A stretch of DNA of 64,000 bases from JAJDTQ01 sp965204235 (GCA_965204235.1 OZ241979.1:434001-498000); one strand, 5' to 3'; shown: positions 25,174 to 34,980, numbered from the stretch's first letter. Made by a program: numbers and translations. The notes: a model not told the origin generated them from the letters alone.

Positions 25174-26151
25174 CTACAGCGTCAGCGCGGACCGCACCTC
25201 GCTCATGGTGGCCGCGGCTTCCTCGCCGGCGACGCGGTTGCCCTGGGCGACCACGTCGCGAATGTCGTCCGGACGTTTCTCGTAGCGGGACAGGTTTTCC
25301 CGGAACGGCGCCAGGTCGTCGATGACGTGGCGGATCATCACCTTCTTGCAGTCCAGGCAGCCGATACCGGCGCTCCGGCACCCTTCGGAGACCTCCCGGA
25401 TCTCCTCGGGCGTGCTGTAGATCCTGTGCAGTTGGAAGGCCGGGCACTTTTCCGGCTCTCCCGGGTCCGTGCGCCTGACTCGCGCGGTGTCGGTCACCAT
25501 CCGGCTCAGCTTCCGGTCGATGGCCTCGGGGGGATCCGACAGCAGCACCGAGTTGCCGTAGCTCTTGCTCATCTTGCGTCCGTCCAGCCCGGGCACCCGC
25601 CGGGCTTCCGCGAGCAACACGTCCGGCTCGGGAAAGACCGGGCCGTAGAGGCCGTTGAAACGCCGGACGATCTCGCGCGTCAGCTCCACGTGGGGAGCCT
25701 GGTCCGCCCCCACCGGCACCCGATGGGCCTTGTACATGACGATGTCGGCCGCCTGCAGCACCGGGTAGCCCAGGAACCCGTAGGTGGACAGGTCGCGCCC
25801 GCTGAGCTCCTGCACCTGCTCCTTGTAGGTGGGGTTCCGTTCCAGCCAGGGGACCGGGGTCAACATGGAGAGGAGCAGGTGGAGCTCGGCGTGCTCCTTG
25901 ACGTCGGACTGCCGGAAGATCGTGCACTTGGCCGGGTCGAGACCCACGCTGAGCCATTCCGCGACCATGGCCTGGGAGCTTTCCCGGATCCGGTCGGGAG
26001 ACTGGTAGTCCGTGGTCAGCGCATGCCAGTCGGCGACGAAGAAGAAACAGCGGTAGTCCTCCTGCAGCCCCACCCAGTTGCGCAGGGCTCCGTGCAGGTG
26101 GCCCAGGTGGAGGAGTCCGGTGGGGCGCGCCCCGCTTACGATGGTTTGCAT
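25174..26151 (-). CDS. trpS: tryptophanyl-tRNA synthetase
   Basis: 325 residues, the usual bacterial length. The class I HIGH motif appears as 'GLLHLGHLHGALRNWV' at about 13-28 and the KMSKS motif as 'DGRKMSKSYGNSVLL' near 195. It charges tRNA-Trp. The stop lies 3 bp before the scpA start. Confidence 0.96.
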   Translation of the reverse strand: MQTIVSGARPTGLLHLGHLHGALRNWVGLQEDYRCFFFVADWHALTTDYQSPDRIRESSQAMVAEWLSVGLDPAKCTIFRQSDVKEHAELHLLLSMLTPVPWLERNPTYKEQVQELSGRDLSTYGFLGYPVLQAADIVMYKAHRVPVGADQAPHVELTREIVRRFNGLYGPVFPEPDVLLAEARRVPGLDGRKMSKSYGNSVLLSDPPEAIDRKLSRMVTDTARVRRTDPGEPEKCPAFQLHRIYSTPEEIREVSEGCRSAGIGCLDCKKVMIRHVIDDLAPFRENLSRYEKRPDDIRDVVAQGNRVAGEEAAATMSEVRSALTL

Positions 26152-26160
26152 GGCTCCAGC

Positions 26161-26817
26161 TTACACGACTCCGACGATGACGGCCAGAAACCAGATCAGG
26201 GAGTCCCCCACGGGCGCCAGGGTGTAGCCCAGGACTCCGGTCATCAGCAGGGCGACGACGATGAGGATCCCGAAAGGCTCCATGCGGGCCACCTGCACGG
26301 CCTGGGGTTCGGGAAGGAGTCCCACCAACACCCGGCCGCCGTCCAGCGGCGGCACCGGAAGGAGGTTGAACACCGCCAGCATGACGTTGATGCGGACGCC
26401 GGCGACCCCCATGTGCCACAGGTAGGACCCCATGGAGCCGGGCGCGGCGCTGCCGGTCACCAGGATGAGCTTCAGCAGCACCAGGCTCAGCAGGGCGAGG
26501 ACGATGTTGGCGCCGGGACCCGCCAGGGCCACCCGGAGCATGTCGCGCCTGGGGTCCTTCAGGTTGTCGTAGTCCACCGGCACCGGCTTGGCGTAACCGA
26601 ACACCGGGGCCCCGGCCCAGATCAGCAGGGCGGGCAGCAGCACGGTCCCCACCACGTCGATGTGGGACAGGGGGTTCAGGGTCAGCCGACCCATGGCCGC
26701 GGCGGTGGGGTCTCCCAGCCGGTAGGCCACCCAACCGTGCGCCACTTCGTGGAACACGATGGCCGCGAGCACCGGGAACGCCCAGATCGACAACTGCCAC
26801 AGGAACTCTTGGGACAT
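26161..26817 (-). CDS. site-2-type metalloprotease, M50 family (YwhC/Rip-like)
   Basis: 218 residues with about five membrane segments. The zinc site is 'VFHEVAHGWVAYRLGDP' near residue 23, and the third ligand is in 'FNLLPVPPLDGGRVLVGLLP'. M50 peptidases cleave proteins inside the membrane. This short form without a PDZ domain is the widespread YwhC type, usually found next to trpS and scpA as here. The substrate is unknown. Confidence 0.9.
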   Translation of the reverse strand: MSQEFLWQLSIWAFPVLAAIVFHEVAHGWVAYRLGDPTAAAMGRLTLNPLSHIDVVGTVLLPALLIWAGAPVFGYAKPVPVDYDNLKDPRRDMLRVALAGPGANIVLALLSLVLLKLILVTGSAAPGSMGSYLWHMGVAGVRINVMLAVFNLLPVPPLDGGRVLVGLLPEPQAVQVARMEPFGILIVVALLMTGVLGYTLAPVGDSLIWFLAVIVGVV

Positions 26818-26863
26818 TGCGACCTTTCCGGAGCGACGCGCTGCGAAGACCCGTGCGGGCGCG

Positions 26864-27781
26864 TCAGCGCTTCGTTTCCTGCGCCTCTCGGGGATGATAG
26901 CGCCGGTGGACCTGCTTGATGCGGCTGCGGCTCACGTGCGTGTAGATCTGGGTGGTGGCGATGTCCGAGTGCCCCAGCATCGACTGGACTGCGCGCAGGT
27001 CCGCGCCCCCCTCCAGCAGGTGGGTGGCGAACGAGTGGCGCAGGGTATGGGGCGTGACCCGGTGCTGCAACCCGGCCCGCCGGGCGTATCCGCGAATCAG
27101 CTTCCAGAACCCCTGGCGCGTGAGCGGCCTGCCCGAACGCGTGAGGAACAGGTAGTCGCTGTGCCCCCGGGTCAGGAAGCGCGGGCGGACCTCCCTCAGG
27201 TAGCGCAGCACGCAGTCCCGGGCCCAGCGGCCGAAGGGAACCAGCCGTACCTTGGCCCCCTTCCCCTTGACGGTCACGTAGTTGCCGTCCAGGTTGACCT
27301 GTTGCAGGGTGAGGGAGACCAGCTCCGAGACCCTGAGCCCGCTGCCGTAGAGCAGCTCCAGCATGGCGCGGTCCCGGGCCCCCAGGGGTTTGGCTTCGTC
27401 GGGCTGCTCCAGCAGTATGCGCATGTCCCCGCTGCCGAGGGTCTCCGGCAGGCGGCCCGAAGTCCCCCGGGACGAAAAGTCCGGCACGGGGTCGCTGGCC
27501 ACCGCCTCCTCATCGAGCAGGAAACGATAGAACCGCCGCATGCTGCCCAGGAGCCGCGTGACCGAGCGGTCGCCCAGCCCGCACGCCCTGAGGTCCGCGG
27601 CGTAGGCCCGCAGGTCCGAGCGGGTCGCGTCGCCCCAGGCGTGGACGCCCCGCCCCGAGAGGAACTCCGCCAGCCGGTTCAGGTCCCGGCTGTAGGCCTC
27701 CAGGGTGTTGGCGGCCAGTCCCCGCTCCACGGCCGCCACCTCCAGGAACCTGTCAACCTGTTGCGTGAGTTCGTCCTGCAT
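26864..27781 (-). CDS. tyrosine recombinase XerC/XerD
   Basis: 305 residues. An N-terminal SAM-like DNA-binding domain ('FLEVAAVERGLAANTLEAYS') and a catalytic domain with Arg in 'YGSGLRVSELVSL', Lys in 'VKGKGAKVRLVP', 'TPHTLRHSFATHLLEGGADL' (HxxR) and the nucleophile in 'TTQIYTHVSR'. It resolves chromosome dimers at dif. The length and closing signature favour XerD, but C versus D cannot be settled here. Its start overlaps the glnD stop by 29 bp. Confidence 0.93.
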   Translation of the reverse strand: MQDELTQQVDRFLEVAAVERGLAANTLEAYSRDLNRLAEFLSGRGVHAWGDATRSDLRAYAADLRACGLGDRSVTRLLGSMRRFYRFLLDEEAVASDPVPDFSSRGTSGRLPETLGSGDMRILLEQPDEAKPLGARDRAMLELLYGSGLRVSELVSLTLQQVNLDGNYVTVKGKGAKVRLVPFGRWARDCVLRYLREVRPRFLTRGHSDYLFLTRSGRPLTRQGFWKLIRGYARRAGLQHRVTPHTLRHSFATHLLEGGADLRAVQSMLGHSDIATTQIYTHVSRSRIKQVHRRYHPREAQETKR

Positions 27782-30542
27782 GGTCCGGGTCCAGTTCCCG
27801 GTGGAGCGCCTCGCGCAGGGCTTCCAGACGCGCCCGGTCGCGGACCTTCCCGCCGTCCCCGTCGGTGACGTAGAACACGTCGGCCACCCGGTCCACGTCG
27901 GTGGAGATCTTGGCCAGGTGGATGGAGAAGTCCAGTTGCGACAGCCGGTAGGTGATGGTGAAGAGGACCCCCGCCCGGTCCCGGGTATAGACCTCGACGA
28001 CGGTGAAGTCGTCGGAGGCGCGGTTGTCCCACCTTACAAGGGTCGGACGCTTCACCCGCGGTCCCTCCGACGGCGAAAGCCGCGCCCTGCCCACCAGCTC
28101 CGCCACGTCCACCCGGCCCCGCAGCACCCGTTCCAGGGTCTGCTCCATGCGCGACCACTTCCCGGGGTCCATGACGACTTCGGCCTTGCCCTGGTGCGAG
28201 ATGCGGAAGACGTCGATGATGCGTCCGTCCCGGCGCGTGTGGATGCGGGCGCTCAGGACGTTCAGACCCATGGCGGCGAAGACCCCCGCAATGGAGGCGA
28301 ACAGGCCCGGTCGGTCGTGGGCGCAGACGGCGACCTCGCTATGGCCGTGGCCGGGGTGGTGGAGCACCGCGGCCAGGAACGGCTCGTCGCCGAGTCGCCG
28401 CAGCAGCCGGTAGTGGAGCGGCATGGATTCCTCGGGAGTGTTGAGGAAGTAACGCCCGGGCATGGCGTCGATGAACTCCCGCCGCACTTCCTCCGCGGGA
28501 TGGTCCGCCCCCAGGCGCTCCACGAGCCGGTCCTGTATCCGCCGCACCTTCAGGTCCCGGTCCGGCCGCGCGAACTCGCCCTTCTCGCGCTCCTCCAGCA
28601 CCTGGAGGGTACGGTCGAAGAGATCCTCCAGCAGCGCCGCCTTCCAGTCGTTCCACACCTCCGGCCCCACCGCCTTCATGTCCGAACAGGTCAGCAGGTA
28701 CAGGGCTTCGAGGTTCTCCGCCGCGCCCATGACGTCGGCCAAGTCCCGCACGGTCTTCTCGTCCTCGATGTCGCGGCGGAAGGCCGTGCCGGTGAGCAGC
28801 AGGTGGTGGAGCACGAGAAAGGCCAGGGTCTCCTGCTCGTCCACGTCGAGCCCCATGCGCACGGCCGCTTCCAGGGCCAGGGCGCGGCCCGACTCCGAGT
28901 GGCCGCCGCCCTGCCCCTTGCCGATGTCGTGGAACAGGATGCCCAGGATCAGGATCTCCGGCTTCCGGACCTCCCGGGCGAGTTGCGACAACCGCGGCAG
29001 CGAGTCCTCGAACTCCCCCGACCGCAAGCGCTCGAACTCCTTGACCGCGCGCATGAGGTGCTGGTCCACTGTGTAGATGTGGTACAGGTCGTGGAGCGCC
29101 ATGCAGCGGACCCGGGCGAACTCCGGGACCAGGGCGTCCAGTACGCCGGTACGGTGCAGATCCTGCAAGGTCTCGTAGATCCAGCCGTCGCCGCGCAGGA
29201 TGTCGAGGAACCGGCGGTTGGCCCCTGCCGAGCCGGCCAACTCCGACCCCAGGGCCTCCCCCCGGGTCCTGACGACCTCCCGCGAGTCCTGTCCCAGACT
29301 CAGCCGGCGCCTTTGCAGGTCAACGAAAAGGTCGAGCAACTCCTCGGGGCCGCGGTTCCCGGGCGCCACCGCCAGGGTTCGTCCCGCGACCCGCACGCCG
29401 GGACGCAACTCGCGCCCCGGCCGGGGCTTCCCGCGTTGGGAGGGGCCGTGGTCCACCGCCCGGTGGATGACGAGGGACGACAGCCGGTTGACCTCCTCGG
29501 CGTGCAGGTAGTAGGAGCGCATGAAGGCCTCCACCTCGCTCGACCTCTCCCGCTCGTCGAAACCCAGCCCCCGGGCGGCCTGCTCCTGGGACTCGAAGGT
29601 CAGCCGGTCCTGGCGCCGTCCCGCCAGGAAATGCAGCTCGTTCCGGGTGCGCCAGAGGAAGTCCCGCGCCCGGGCCAGGGTCTCCGCGTCCCCGGGATCC
29701 AGCAGGCCCGTCCTCGGCAGGTCATGGAGTTCGACGGCGCCGCGTTTGACCCGAGCGACCCACATGGCCGCGTGGATGTCGCGCAACCCCCCTTGTCCCT
29801 CCTTGACGTCGGGCTCCAGCAGGAAGACGGACTCGCCGTGCCGCTCGCGGCGCCGGTCGTGCTCGCCGACCTTCGTTTCCGCGAACCTGTCACCGGCGCC
29901 TCCGCCGAGCTGCCGCCGCACCGTCCGCTCCAGGTCCCGGTACAACCGCATGTCGCCGCACACGTACCGCGCGTCCACCAGGGCCGTCTGGATCACGTGG
30001 TCGCGCCGGGCGCGGCGCGCGCACTCGGCCACCGTCCGGGCGGCGTGGCCCACCGTCAGACCGGCGTCCCACAGGGGATAGAGGATCTTTTCGGCCATGG
30101 TCTCCACGCAAGCCCCGGCGCGCCAGCCGTACAGGAAGAGGACGTCGATGTCCGAGTACGGGTTCAGCTCGCCTCTGCCGTAGCCGCCCTGGGCCGCCAC
30201 CGCGCAACGCCCTTTCGACGCCGCGCCGTCGTCCCCCTCCGTCGTCTCGAACAGACGCCGCAGCAGGCAGTCGATCATGGCGCCGTGCGCCCGCACCACT
30301 TCCGCGCCCGAGGCCCCGGCGCGATGGGACTCCAGCAGCCGCTGCCGCCCCCGGTCGATGTAGGCGCGGACGCCGGCGCCGGACACGGGGTTCGTGACCG
30401 ACTCGTCCAGGAGCCGGCCCCAGGCCGCGCCGGGCTTCCCGGCCACGTCCGGACCGTGGGGCTCGTCCGTGCCCCGGGCCCGGGACCCGTGCCTGCGCCA
30501 AGCCTCGAAGGGCGCTTCCGACTTCTCCATGGCGCGGCTCAT
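27753..30542 (-). CDS. glnD: bifunctional uridylyltransferase/uridylyl-removing enzyme GlnD
   Basis: 929 residues. The nucleotidyltransferase motif 'GGYGRGELNPYSDIDVLFLY' is near residue 120. A central HD domain has 'ILGILFHDIGKGQGGGHSES', and two C-terminal ACT domains begin at 'VAVCAHDRPGLFASIAGVFA' and 'VEVYTRDRAGVLFTITYRLS'. GlnD adds or removes UMP on PII proteins according to glutamine level. The start at 30542 was chosen because its ATGA overlaps the amidase stop by 4 bp; an ATG 15 nt upstream is possible. Confidence 0.95.
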   Translation of the reverse strand: MSRAMEKSEAPFEAWRRHGSRARGTDEPHGPDVAGKPGAAWGRLLDESVTNPVSGAGVRAYIDRGRQRLLESHRAGASGAEVVRAHGAMIDCLLRRLFETTEGDDGAASKGRCAVAAQGGYGRGELNPYSDIDVLFLYGWRAGACVETMAEKILYPLWDAGLTVGHAARTVAECARRARRDHVIQTALVDARYVCGDMRLYRDLERTVRRQLGGGAGDRFAETKVGEHDRRRERHGESVFLLEPDVKEGQGGLRDIHAAMWVARVKRGAVELHDLPRTGLLDPGDAETLARARDFLWRTRNELHFLAGRRQDRLTFESQEQAARGLGFDERERSSEVEAFMRSYYLHAEEVNRLSSLVIHRAVDHGPSQRGKPRPGRELRPGVRVAGRTLAVAPGNRGPEELLDLFVDLQRRRLSLGQDSREVVRTRGEALGSELAGSAGANRRFLDILRGDGWIYETLQDLHRTGVLDALVPEFARVRCMALHDLYHIYTVDQHLMRAVKEFERLRSGEFEDSLPRLSQLAREVRKPEILILGILFHDIGKGQGGGHSESGRALALEAAVRMGLDVDEQETLAFLVLHHLLLTGTAFRRDIEDEKTVRDLADVMGAAENLEALYLLTCSDMKAVGPEVWNDWKAALLEDLFDRTLQVLEEREKGEFARPDRDLKVRRIQDRLVERLGADHPAEEVRREFIDAMPGRYFLNTPEESMPLHYRLLRRLGDEPFLAAVLHHPGHGHSEVAVCAHDRPGLFASIAGVFAAMGLNVLSARIHTRRDGRIIDVFRISHQGKAEVVMDPGKWSRMEQTLERVLRGRVDVAELVGRARLSPSEGPRVKRPTLVRWDNRASDDFTVVEVYTRDRAGVLFTITYRLSQLDFSIHLAKISTDVDRVADVFYVTDGDGGKVRDRARLEALREALHRELDPDHAGRTHATG

Positions 30543-31693
30543 CCCTCGCCGGGGCAACGTATCCTCCGCAGTTTGTCGGCGTACTCCTTGACGCCGTGGA
30601 ACAGTCCTTCGACCGTGGCGGACCGAACCTCCTTCCGGCCCAGCGCCCGGGCGTCGCGGCGATTGCTCACGAAGAACAACTCCACCAGCGCCGCGGGCAT
30701 GTCGCCCACGGTCAGTACGTAGAAAGGGCCTTTCTTGACCTTGAGGTCGCGGACCCGACCGTAACGGGGCCGGACCTTGCGCACCAACCCGGACTGCAAC
30801 TTGTCCGCGAGGACCGGCGTGTAGCAGGCCAATCCGCTCAGCTTCATGTCGCTGAGGATGTAGTCGAGGTCCTTCACCTTCCTGAGCGAAGTGCCGTTCT
30901 CCCTGGCCGCCAACTTGAGGATGGCCCTGTCCGTGGTCCGGTGGTCCAGGTAGTAAGTTTCGAGGCCCGCGGCCGCGCGGTCCCTGCTGGCGTTGGAGTG
31001 GATGGAGACGAACAGGTCGGCGGCCTCCCGGGTGGCGACGTTGGTCCGCGCCTTCAGCGACATGGAGACGTCCCTGTCCCTGGTGAGGACCACGTCGGCC
31101 CCCATTCCCCGCCGAAGCCTTCGCGCCAGCTTCCTGGCGATGTCCAGCGTGATGTCCTTCTCCCGGATGCCGCCCACGCCCACCGCGCCCGGATCCCTTC
31201 CTCCGTGTCCCGGGTCCAGCACGACCTTTCGGACCGACCTTCGGACCGCCTCGTCCTCGTCCTTCCTGCCGACCGGAAGACGTCCCTTCCGCTCCACGTC
31301 CACCAGGATCCGGTGCGGCTTGGCGAGCAGGACCGCGTCATGAACCCCGGGACGTTTCAGGTCCAGCACCACCCGCGCCACGTCCTTCCTGTACTGGCTC
31401 ATCCGAACCCGCCGCACCAGCCGGTCCTCGACGTCCACGCGGCGCCGCCGGGCCGCCAGACGGGTCCCGGACAGGTCCAGGTAGATCCTCGGCGCAAGGC
31501 CCTTCCCGGGCGCTGCGGGCAGGGTGTGGACCTCGAACTTCACCGGACCGGTCAGGTCGAGCATGACCCGCGTGTAGTTGGACGAAGAGAGGTGGCGCAC
31601 TCCGGTCAGCCGCTTGGCGGCCGCGGGCGCGTCGCCCGCGGCCGCCAGGACGACGGCGCAAAGGGCGAGCCACAGCGACGGGAAACGCGCCAA
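30539..31693 (-). CDS. N-acetylmuramoyl-L-alanine amidase (AmiC type, AMIN domain)
   Basis: 384 residues. A signal peptide ('FPSLWLALCAVVLAAAG') is followed by an AMIN domain (about 25-135) that targets the septum or cell wall. A zinc amidase domain then shows 'VVLDPGHGGRDPGAVG', 'LFVSIHSNASRD' and 'ALVELFFVSNRRDA'. It cleaves stem peptides from peptidoglycan during division. It directly abuts mutS (1-bp spacing) and overlaps glnD by 4 bp. Confidence 0.93.
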   Translation of the reverse strand: MARFPSLWLALCAVVLAAAGDAPAAAKRLTGVRHLSSSNYTRVMLDLTGPVKFEVHTLPAAPGKGLAPRIYLDLSGTRLAARRRRVDVEDRLVRRVRMSQYRKDVARVVLDLKRPGVHDAVLLAKPHRILVDVERKGRLPVGRKDEDEAVRRSVRKVVLDPGHGGRDPGAVGVGGIREKDITLDIARKLARRLRRGMGADVVLTRDRDVSMSLKARTNVATREAADLFVSIHSNASRDRAAAGLETYYLDHRTTDRAILKLAARENGTSLRKVKDLDYILSDMKLSGLACYTPVLADKLQSGLVRKVRPRYGRVRDLKVKKGPFYVLTVGDMPAALVELFFVSNRRDARALGRKEVRSATVEGLFHGVKEYADKLRRIRCPGEG

Positions 31694-34282
31694 TCAGCCG
31701 CCCTCCCTCGACTCGGCCGCCAGTTCCGTCAACACGTTCAACGCTTCCAGGGGCGTGAGGACGTTGGTGTCGATGGCCCGGAGCTTCTCCCGCAACCTGT
31801 CGCCGCGGGGTTCGTACAACATCAACTGGACCCCTTTCGACGGCGTCTCGGCGCCGGCCAGCCGGGGTTGTCCCCGGGCGTTCCACTCCTCGCCTTCGAG
31901 GTTCTTCAGGATCTCCTTCGCCCGGTCGATGAGGCCACGGGGCAACCCTGCGAGACCGGCCACCTGTATGCCGTAGCTGCGGCTGGCGGGACCTTCCTTC
32001 AGGGTGCGCAGGAAGATCACCTCCCCCTGCCACTCCTTGACCGCGAAGTGGAAGTTCTTCACCCGCTCCCGGGTGCGGGCGAGGCCGGTCAGTTCGTGGT
32101 AGTGGGTGGCGAACAGCGTCCGCGGCCGGTGCGGCGACTCGTGCAGGAACTCGGCCAGGGACCAGGCGATGGAAATGCCGTCGAAGGTGCTGGTGCCGCG
32201 CCCCACCTCGTCCAGCAGGACCAGGCTGCGGGGGGTGGCGAGGCGCAGGATGCGGGCGGTCTCCTTCATCTCCACCATGAAGGTCGATTCTCCCGACGCC
32301 AGCGCGTCGGTGGCGCCGAAACGGGTGAACAGCCGGTCCACGAGTCCCACGTGGGCCGAGTCCGCGGGCACGAACCCGCCCATCTGGGCGAGTATCACCA
32401 CCAGCGCCGTCTGCCTCATGTAGGTCGATTTGCCGGCCATGTTGGGGCCGGTCAGGAGTTTGATCTGGGTGGTCTCGGAATCCAGCCGGCAATCGTTGGG
32501 CACGAACCCGCCGCGGCCCAGCGCCGCCTCCACCACCGGATGGCGTGCGCCGCTCATGGCCAGGGTCAGGCCGGAATCCACCCGCGGGCGGACGAAACGG
32601 CGGGATTCCGCGGTCTCCGCAAGGGCGAGCAGCGCGTCCAGCTTCGCCAGGGCGAGACTCGTCTCCCGGATGACCGGGCCGTGCGCGGCAATACGGTCGA
32701 GCAGGTCGGCGAAGAGCCGCGTCTCGAGCCTCAGGATCTCCTCGCCCGAGCCGAGCACCCTGGCCTCGTATTCCTTGAGCTCCGGGGTGATGAAACGTTC
32801 GCCGTTGACCAGGGTCTGCTTGCGCAGGTAGTCGTCGGGAACGCTGGGGAGGTTGGCCCTGGTGACCTCGATGTAATAGCCGAACACCTTGTTGTAGCGC
32901 ACCTTCAGGGAGTGGATGCCGGTGCGCTGCCGTTCCCTGTGCTGGAGCTCGGCGATCCAGCCCGTGGCGTTGCTGCGGACGGCCGACAGTTCGTCGAGTT
33001 CGCCGTCGAACCCGGGGCGGATGGCCCCCCCGCCCCGGAGCGACGCCGGCGGGTCGTCCACGATGGCCCGCTCCACCAGCTCCACCACTTCCGGCGCGGC
33101 GTGCAGCCCCGACCGGAGTCGGACCAGCATCTCGCTGTCGCACCGCCCCATCTCCTCCCGCACCCGCTCCACCGCGCGCAGGGTCTCCTTGATGGCCGCC
33201 AAGTCCCTGGGCGCGGCGCTCCGGGAGGCGATCCGTCCCGACAGACGCTCCAGGTCCTGCACGTCGTGGAGCGCGTCCCGCAGCTTGCGCCGGGTCTCGG
33301 GGTCGCCCAGGAGCTGCTCCACCGCGTCCTGCCGCTGCCGGATCAGGCGCTCGTCCAGCAACGGGTAGAGTATCCATTTCCGGATCTCTCGCGCTCCCAT
33401 GGCCGTGCGGGCGGGTTCCATGACCCCGAGCAGGGAACCGCGCCTGCCGCCGTCGAAGCCCTGCAGCAGTTCGAGGTTGGCCTGTGTGGTCTCGTCGAGC
33501 ATGAGGAACTGCGAGGCGCGATAGGGCTCCAACGCGGTCAGCACGGGCACGGCGCCGGGGGAGCGGTCTTCCAGGTAGGCGAGGACCGCGCCCGCGGCCC
33601 GGACCCCCAACGGCCACTCGTCATCGGGGCCGTCGTACGCGCCGGCGCTGCGCAGCCGCTGGACCGCAGCGTGGGAGAACCACGATTCGGGACCCGGCGT
33701 GCAGTGCACGTGGGCGTAGTCCCGGCGGAGGTTCGCGAGCGCCTGGGCCTCGGGAAGCAACAGCTCCCGGGGCTGGATGCGCCCGAGCTCGCTGGTGAAG
33801 GCGGCATAGCCCTTCACCTGGGTGAAGCGGAACTCTCCCGTGGTGACGTCCACGAACGAGAGGCCGTAAGCGTCGTGGGCCGCGGTGACCGCCACGAGGA
33901 AGTTGTTCACGTCGGCGTCCAGCCCTTCGCCCTCGGTGAGGGTGCCCGGGCTTATGACCTTGACCACCTGGCGCTGCACCACGCCCTTGGCGGCGCCGGG
34001 GTCCTCGGTCTGTTCGCAAACCGCCACCTTGAACCCGGCGGACAGCAGTTTGCCGATGTAGGGGGTGGCTGCATGGTGGGGCACGCCGCACAGGGGCACC
34101 GGAGCGCCGTCGCTGCGGTTGCGGCTGGTGAGGGCGATGTCGAGCACCTTCGCGGCCTTTTCCGCATCCTCGAAGAACATCTCGTAGAAATCCCCGAGCC
34201 GGAAGAACAGGATGGCGTCCCTGTGCCGATCCTTGATCTCCAGGTACTGATGCATCATGGGCGTGAGCCGCGTGCGCTCCAT
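31694..34282 (-). CDS. mutS: DNA mismatch repair protein MutS
   Basis: 862 residues, full length. The mismatch-reading motif 'ILFFRLGDFYEMFFEDA' (Phe-x-Glu) is near residue 27. The ATPase part has 'KLLTGPNMAGKSTYMRQTAL', 'GESTFMVEMKETARIL', 'LVLLDEVGRGTSTFDGISIA' and 'RTLFATHYHELTGL'. A C-terminal dimer/helix region is present. The ATG at 34282 shares one base with the merR stop (TGATG); a GTG 3 nt upstream is the alternative. Possible operon: merR-mutS-amiC-glnD-xer. Confidence 0.97.
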   Translation of the reverse strand: MERTRLTPMMHQYLEIKDRHRDAILFFRLGDFYEMFFEDAEKAAKVLDIALTSRNRSDGAPVPLCGVPHHAATPYIGKLLSAGFKVAVCEQTEDPGAAKGVVQRQVVKVISPGTLTEGEGLDADVNNFLVAVTAAHDAYGLSFVDVTTGEFRFTQVKGYAAFTSELGRIQPRELLLPEAQALANLRRDYAHVHCTPGPESWFSHAAVQRLRSAGAYDGPDDEWPLGVRAAGAVLAYLEDRSPGAVPVLTALEPYRASQFLMLDETTQANLELLQGFDGGRRGSLLGVMEPARTAMGAREIRKWILYPLLDERLIRQRQDAVEQLLGDPETRRKLRDALHDVQDLERLSGRIASRSAAPRDLAAIKETLRAVERVREEMGRCDSEMLVRLRSGLHAAPEVVELVERAIVDDPPASLRGGGAIRPGFDGELDELSAVRSNATGWIAELQHRERQRTGIHSLKVRYNKVFGYYIEVTRANLPSVPDDYLRKQTLVNGERFITPELKEYEARVLGSGEEILRLETRLFADLLDRIAAHGPVIRETSLALAKLDALLALAETAESRRFVRPRVDSGLTLAMSGARHPVVEAALGRGGFVPNDCRLDSETTQIKLLTGPNMAGKSTYMRQTALVVILAQMGGFVPADSAHVGLVDRLFTRFGATDALASGESTFMVEMKETARILRLATPRSLVLLDEVGRGTSTFDGISIAWSLAEFLHESPHRPRTLFATHYHELTGLARTRERVKNFHFAVKEWQGEVIFLRTLKEGPASRSYGIQVAGLAGLPRGLIDRAKEILKNLEGEEWNARGQPRLAGAETPSKGVQLMLYEPRGDRLREKLRAIDTNVLTPLEALNVLTELAAESREGG

Positions 34283-34767
34283 CACATCACCCCGCGTCCT
34301 CCATTGCCGGGGCCCGGGAGGTCCCGGCGCATCCCTCCTGTCGGCCTCCCTGTCGCCAGCCGCCGGACCCGGCCGTTCAACTCATCGACCACGTTGCCGA
34401 TCCCCAGCGAGAAGACGAACGGGTCGTCGAGCACTTCCAGGATCTTCTCGTGGTCGTCGGTGATGACGAACCGCTTCCGCCCGTCGGTCAGGTACTTGAG
34501 GGCCTTGGAAGAGTCCGTCGGGTCGGCCGCAAAACCGTTGAGGTGGCTCAGGCATGCGCGGATGCGGCTCGGCGTCATGCCGTAGTCCAACAGCCCCCTG
34601 GCAAGCCGCAGTTTCACCAGGTCGGTGAACGAATAGAGGCGCCGGGTGCCCTTTCCCGCGGCCCGCTGCACCGACGGGCAGATGATCCCCTGCTCGTCCC
34701 AGTACTGGATCTGCCGCAGCGATACGCCCACCAACCGGGTCACCGTCTTGCTGTCGAACGCGTTCAT
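34282..34767 (-). CDS. MerR-family transcriptional regulator
   Basis: 161 residues. The N-terminal winged helix 'VTRLVGVSLRQIQYWDEQGI' and 'GTRRLYSFTDLVKLRLARGL' is MerR-like. The remaining ~85 residues lack the Cys clusters of metal sensors, so a different effector or protein partner is likely. It is translationally coupled to mutS, an unusual partner. A perfect 28-bp palindrome overlaps its promoter, consistent with autoregulation. Confidence 0.85.
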   Translation of the reverse strand: MNAFDSKTVTRLVGVSLRQIQYWDEQGIICPSVQRAAGKGTRRLYSFTDLVKLRLARGLLDYGMTPSRIRACLSHLNGFAADPTDSSKALKYLTDGRKRFVITDDHEKILEVLDDPFVFSLGIGNVVDELNGRVRRLATGRPTGGMRRDLPGPGNGGRGVM

Positions 34768-34782
34768 GTCCCCGATGAGGTG

Positions 34783-34834
34783 AAAGTGAAAACAAGGATG
34801 TTTTCACTTTAGGAGGGTTGCCGCGACTTGTCAA
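34783..34834 (-). promoter_or_regulatory. promoter of merR-mutS operon with perfect palindromic operator
   Basis: On the minus strand TTGACA (34834-34829) and TAAAGT (34811-34806) are 17 bp apart. AAAGTGAAAACA and its exact reverse complement, separated by 4 bp, occupy 34783-34810, beginning inside the -10 element and ending 15 bp before the ATG. A protein bound there would block or reshape transcription initiation. The gap 34835-34926 has no gene. Confidence 0.7.
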
Positions 34835-34915
34835 GAAACGACGAAGGCCCGGGTCCGCCGCCTGGTTGCGGCAGACGGGGTTTGGCGAGGTCGATCCGTG
34901 TAGAACGGGTGCGTT

Positions 34916-34980
34916 GACCGCGGGGACTACCGGCCCGCCCGTATCTCTACTTTCCAGCCGCGGTGTCTCCATCCGCGTCT
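34916..34980. repeat. 3'-flank repeat shared by membrane-protein copies A and C
   Basis: The segment around 34916-34975 (GTTGACCGCGGGGACTACCG and onward through the stop region) recurs almost identically at 49864-49921 at the end of copy C. The homology thus extends beyond the coding ends, showing that whole DNA blocks were duplicated or exchanged. Confidence 0.65.
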
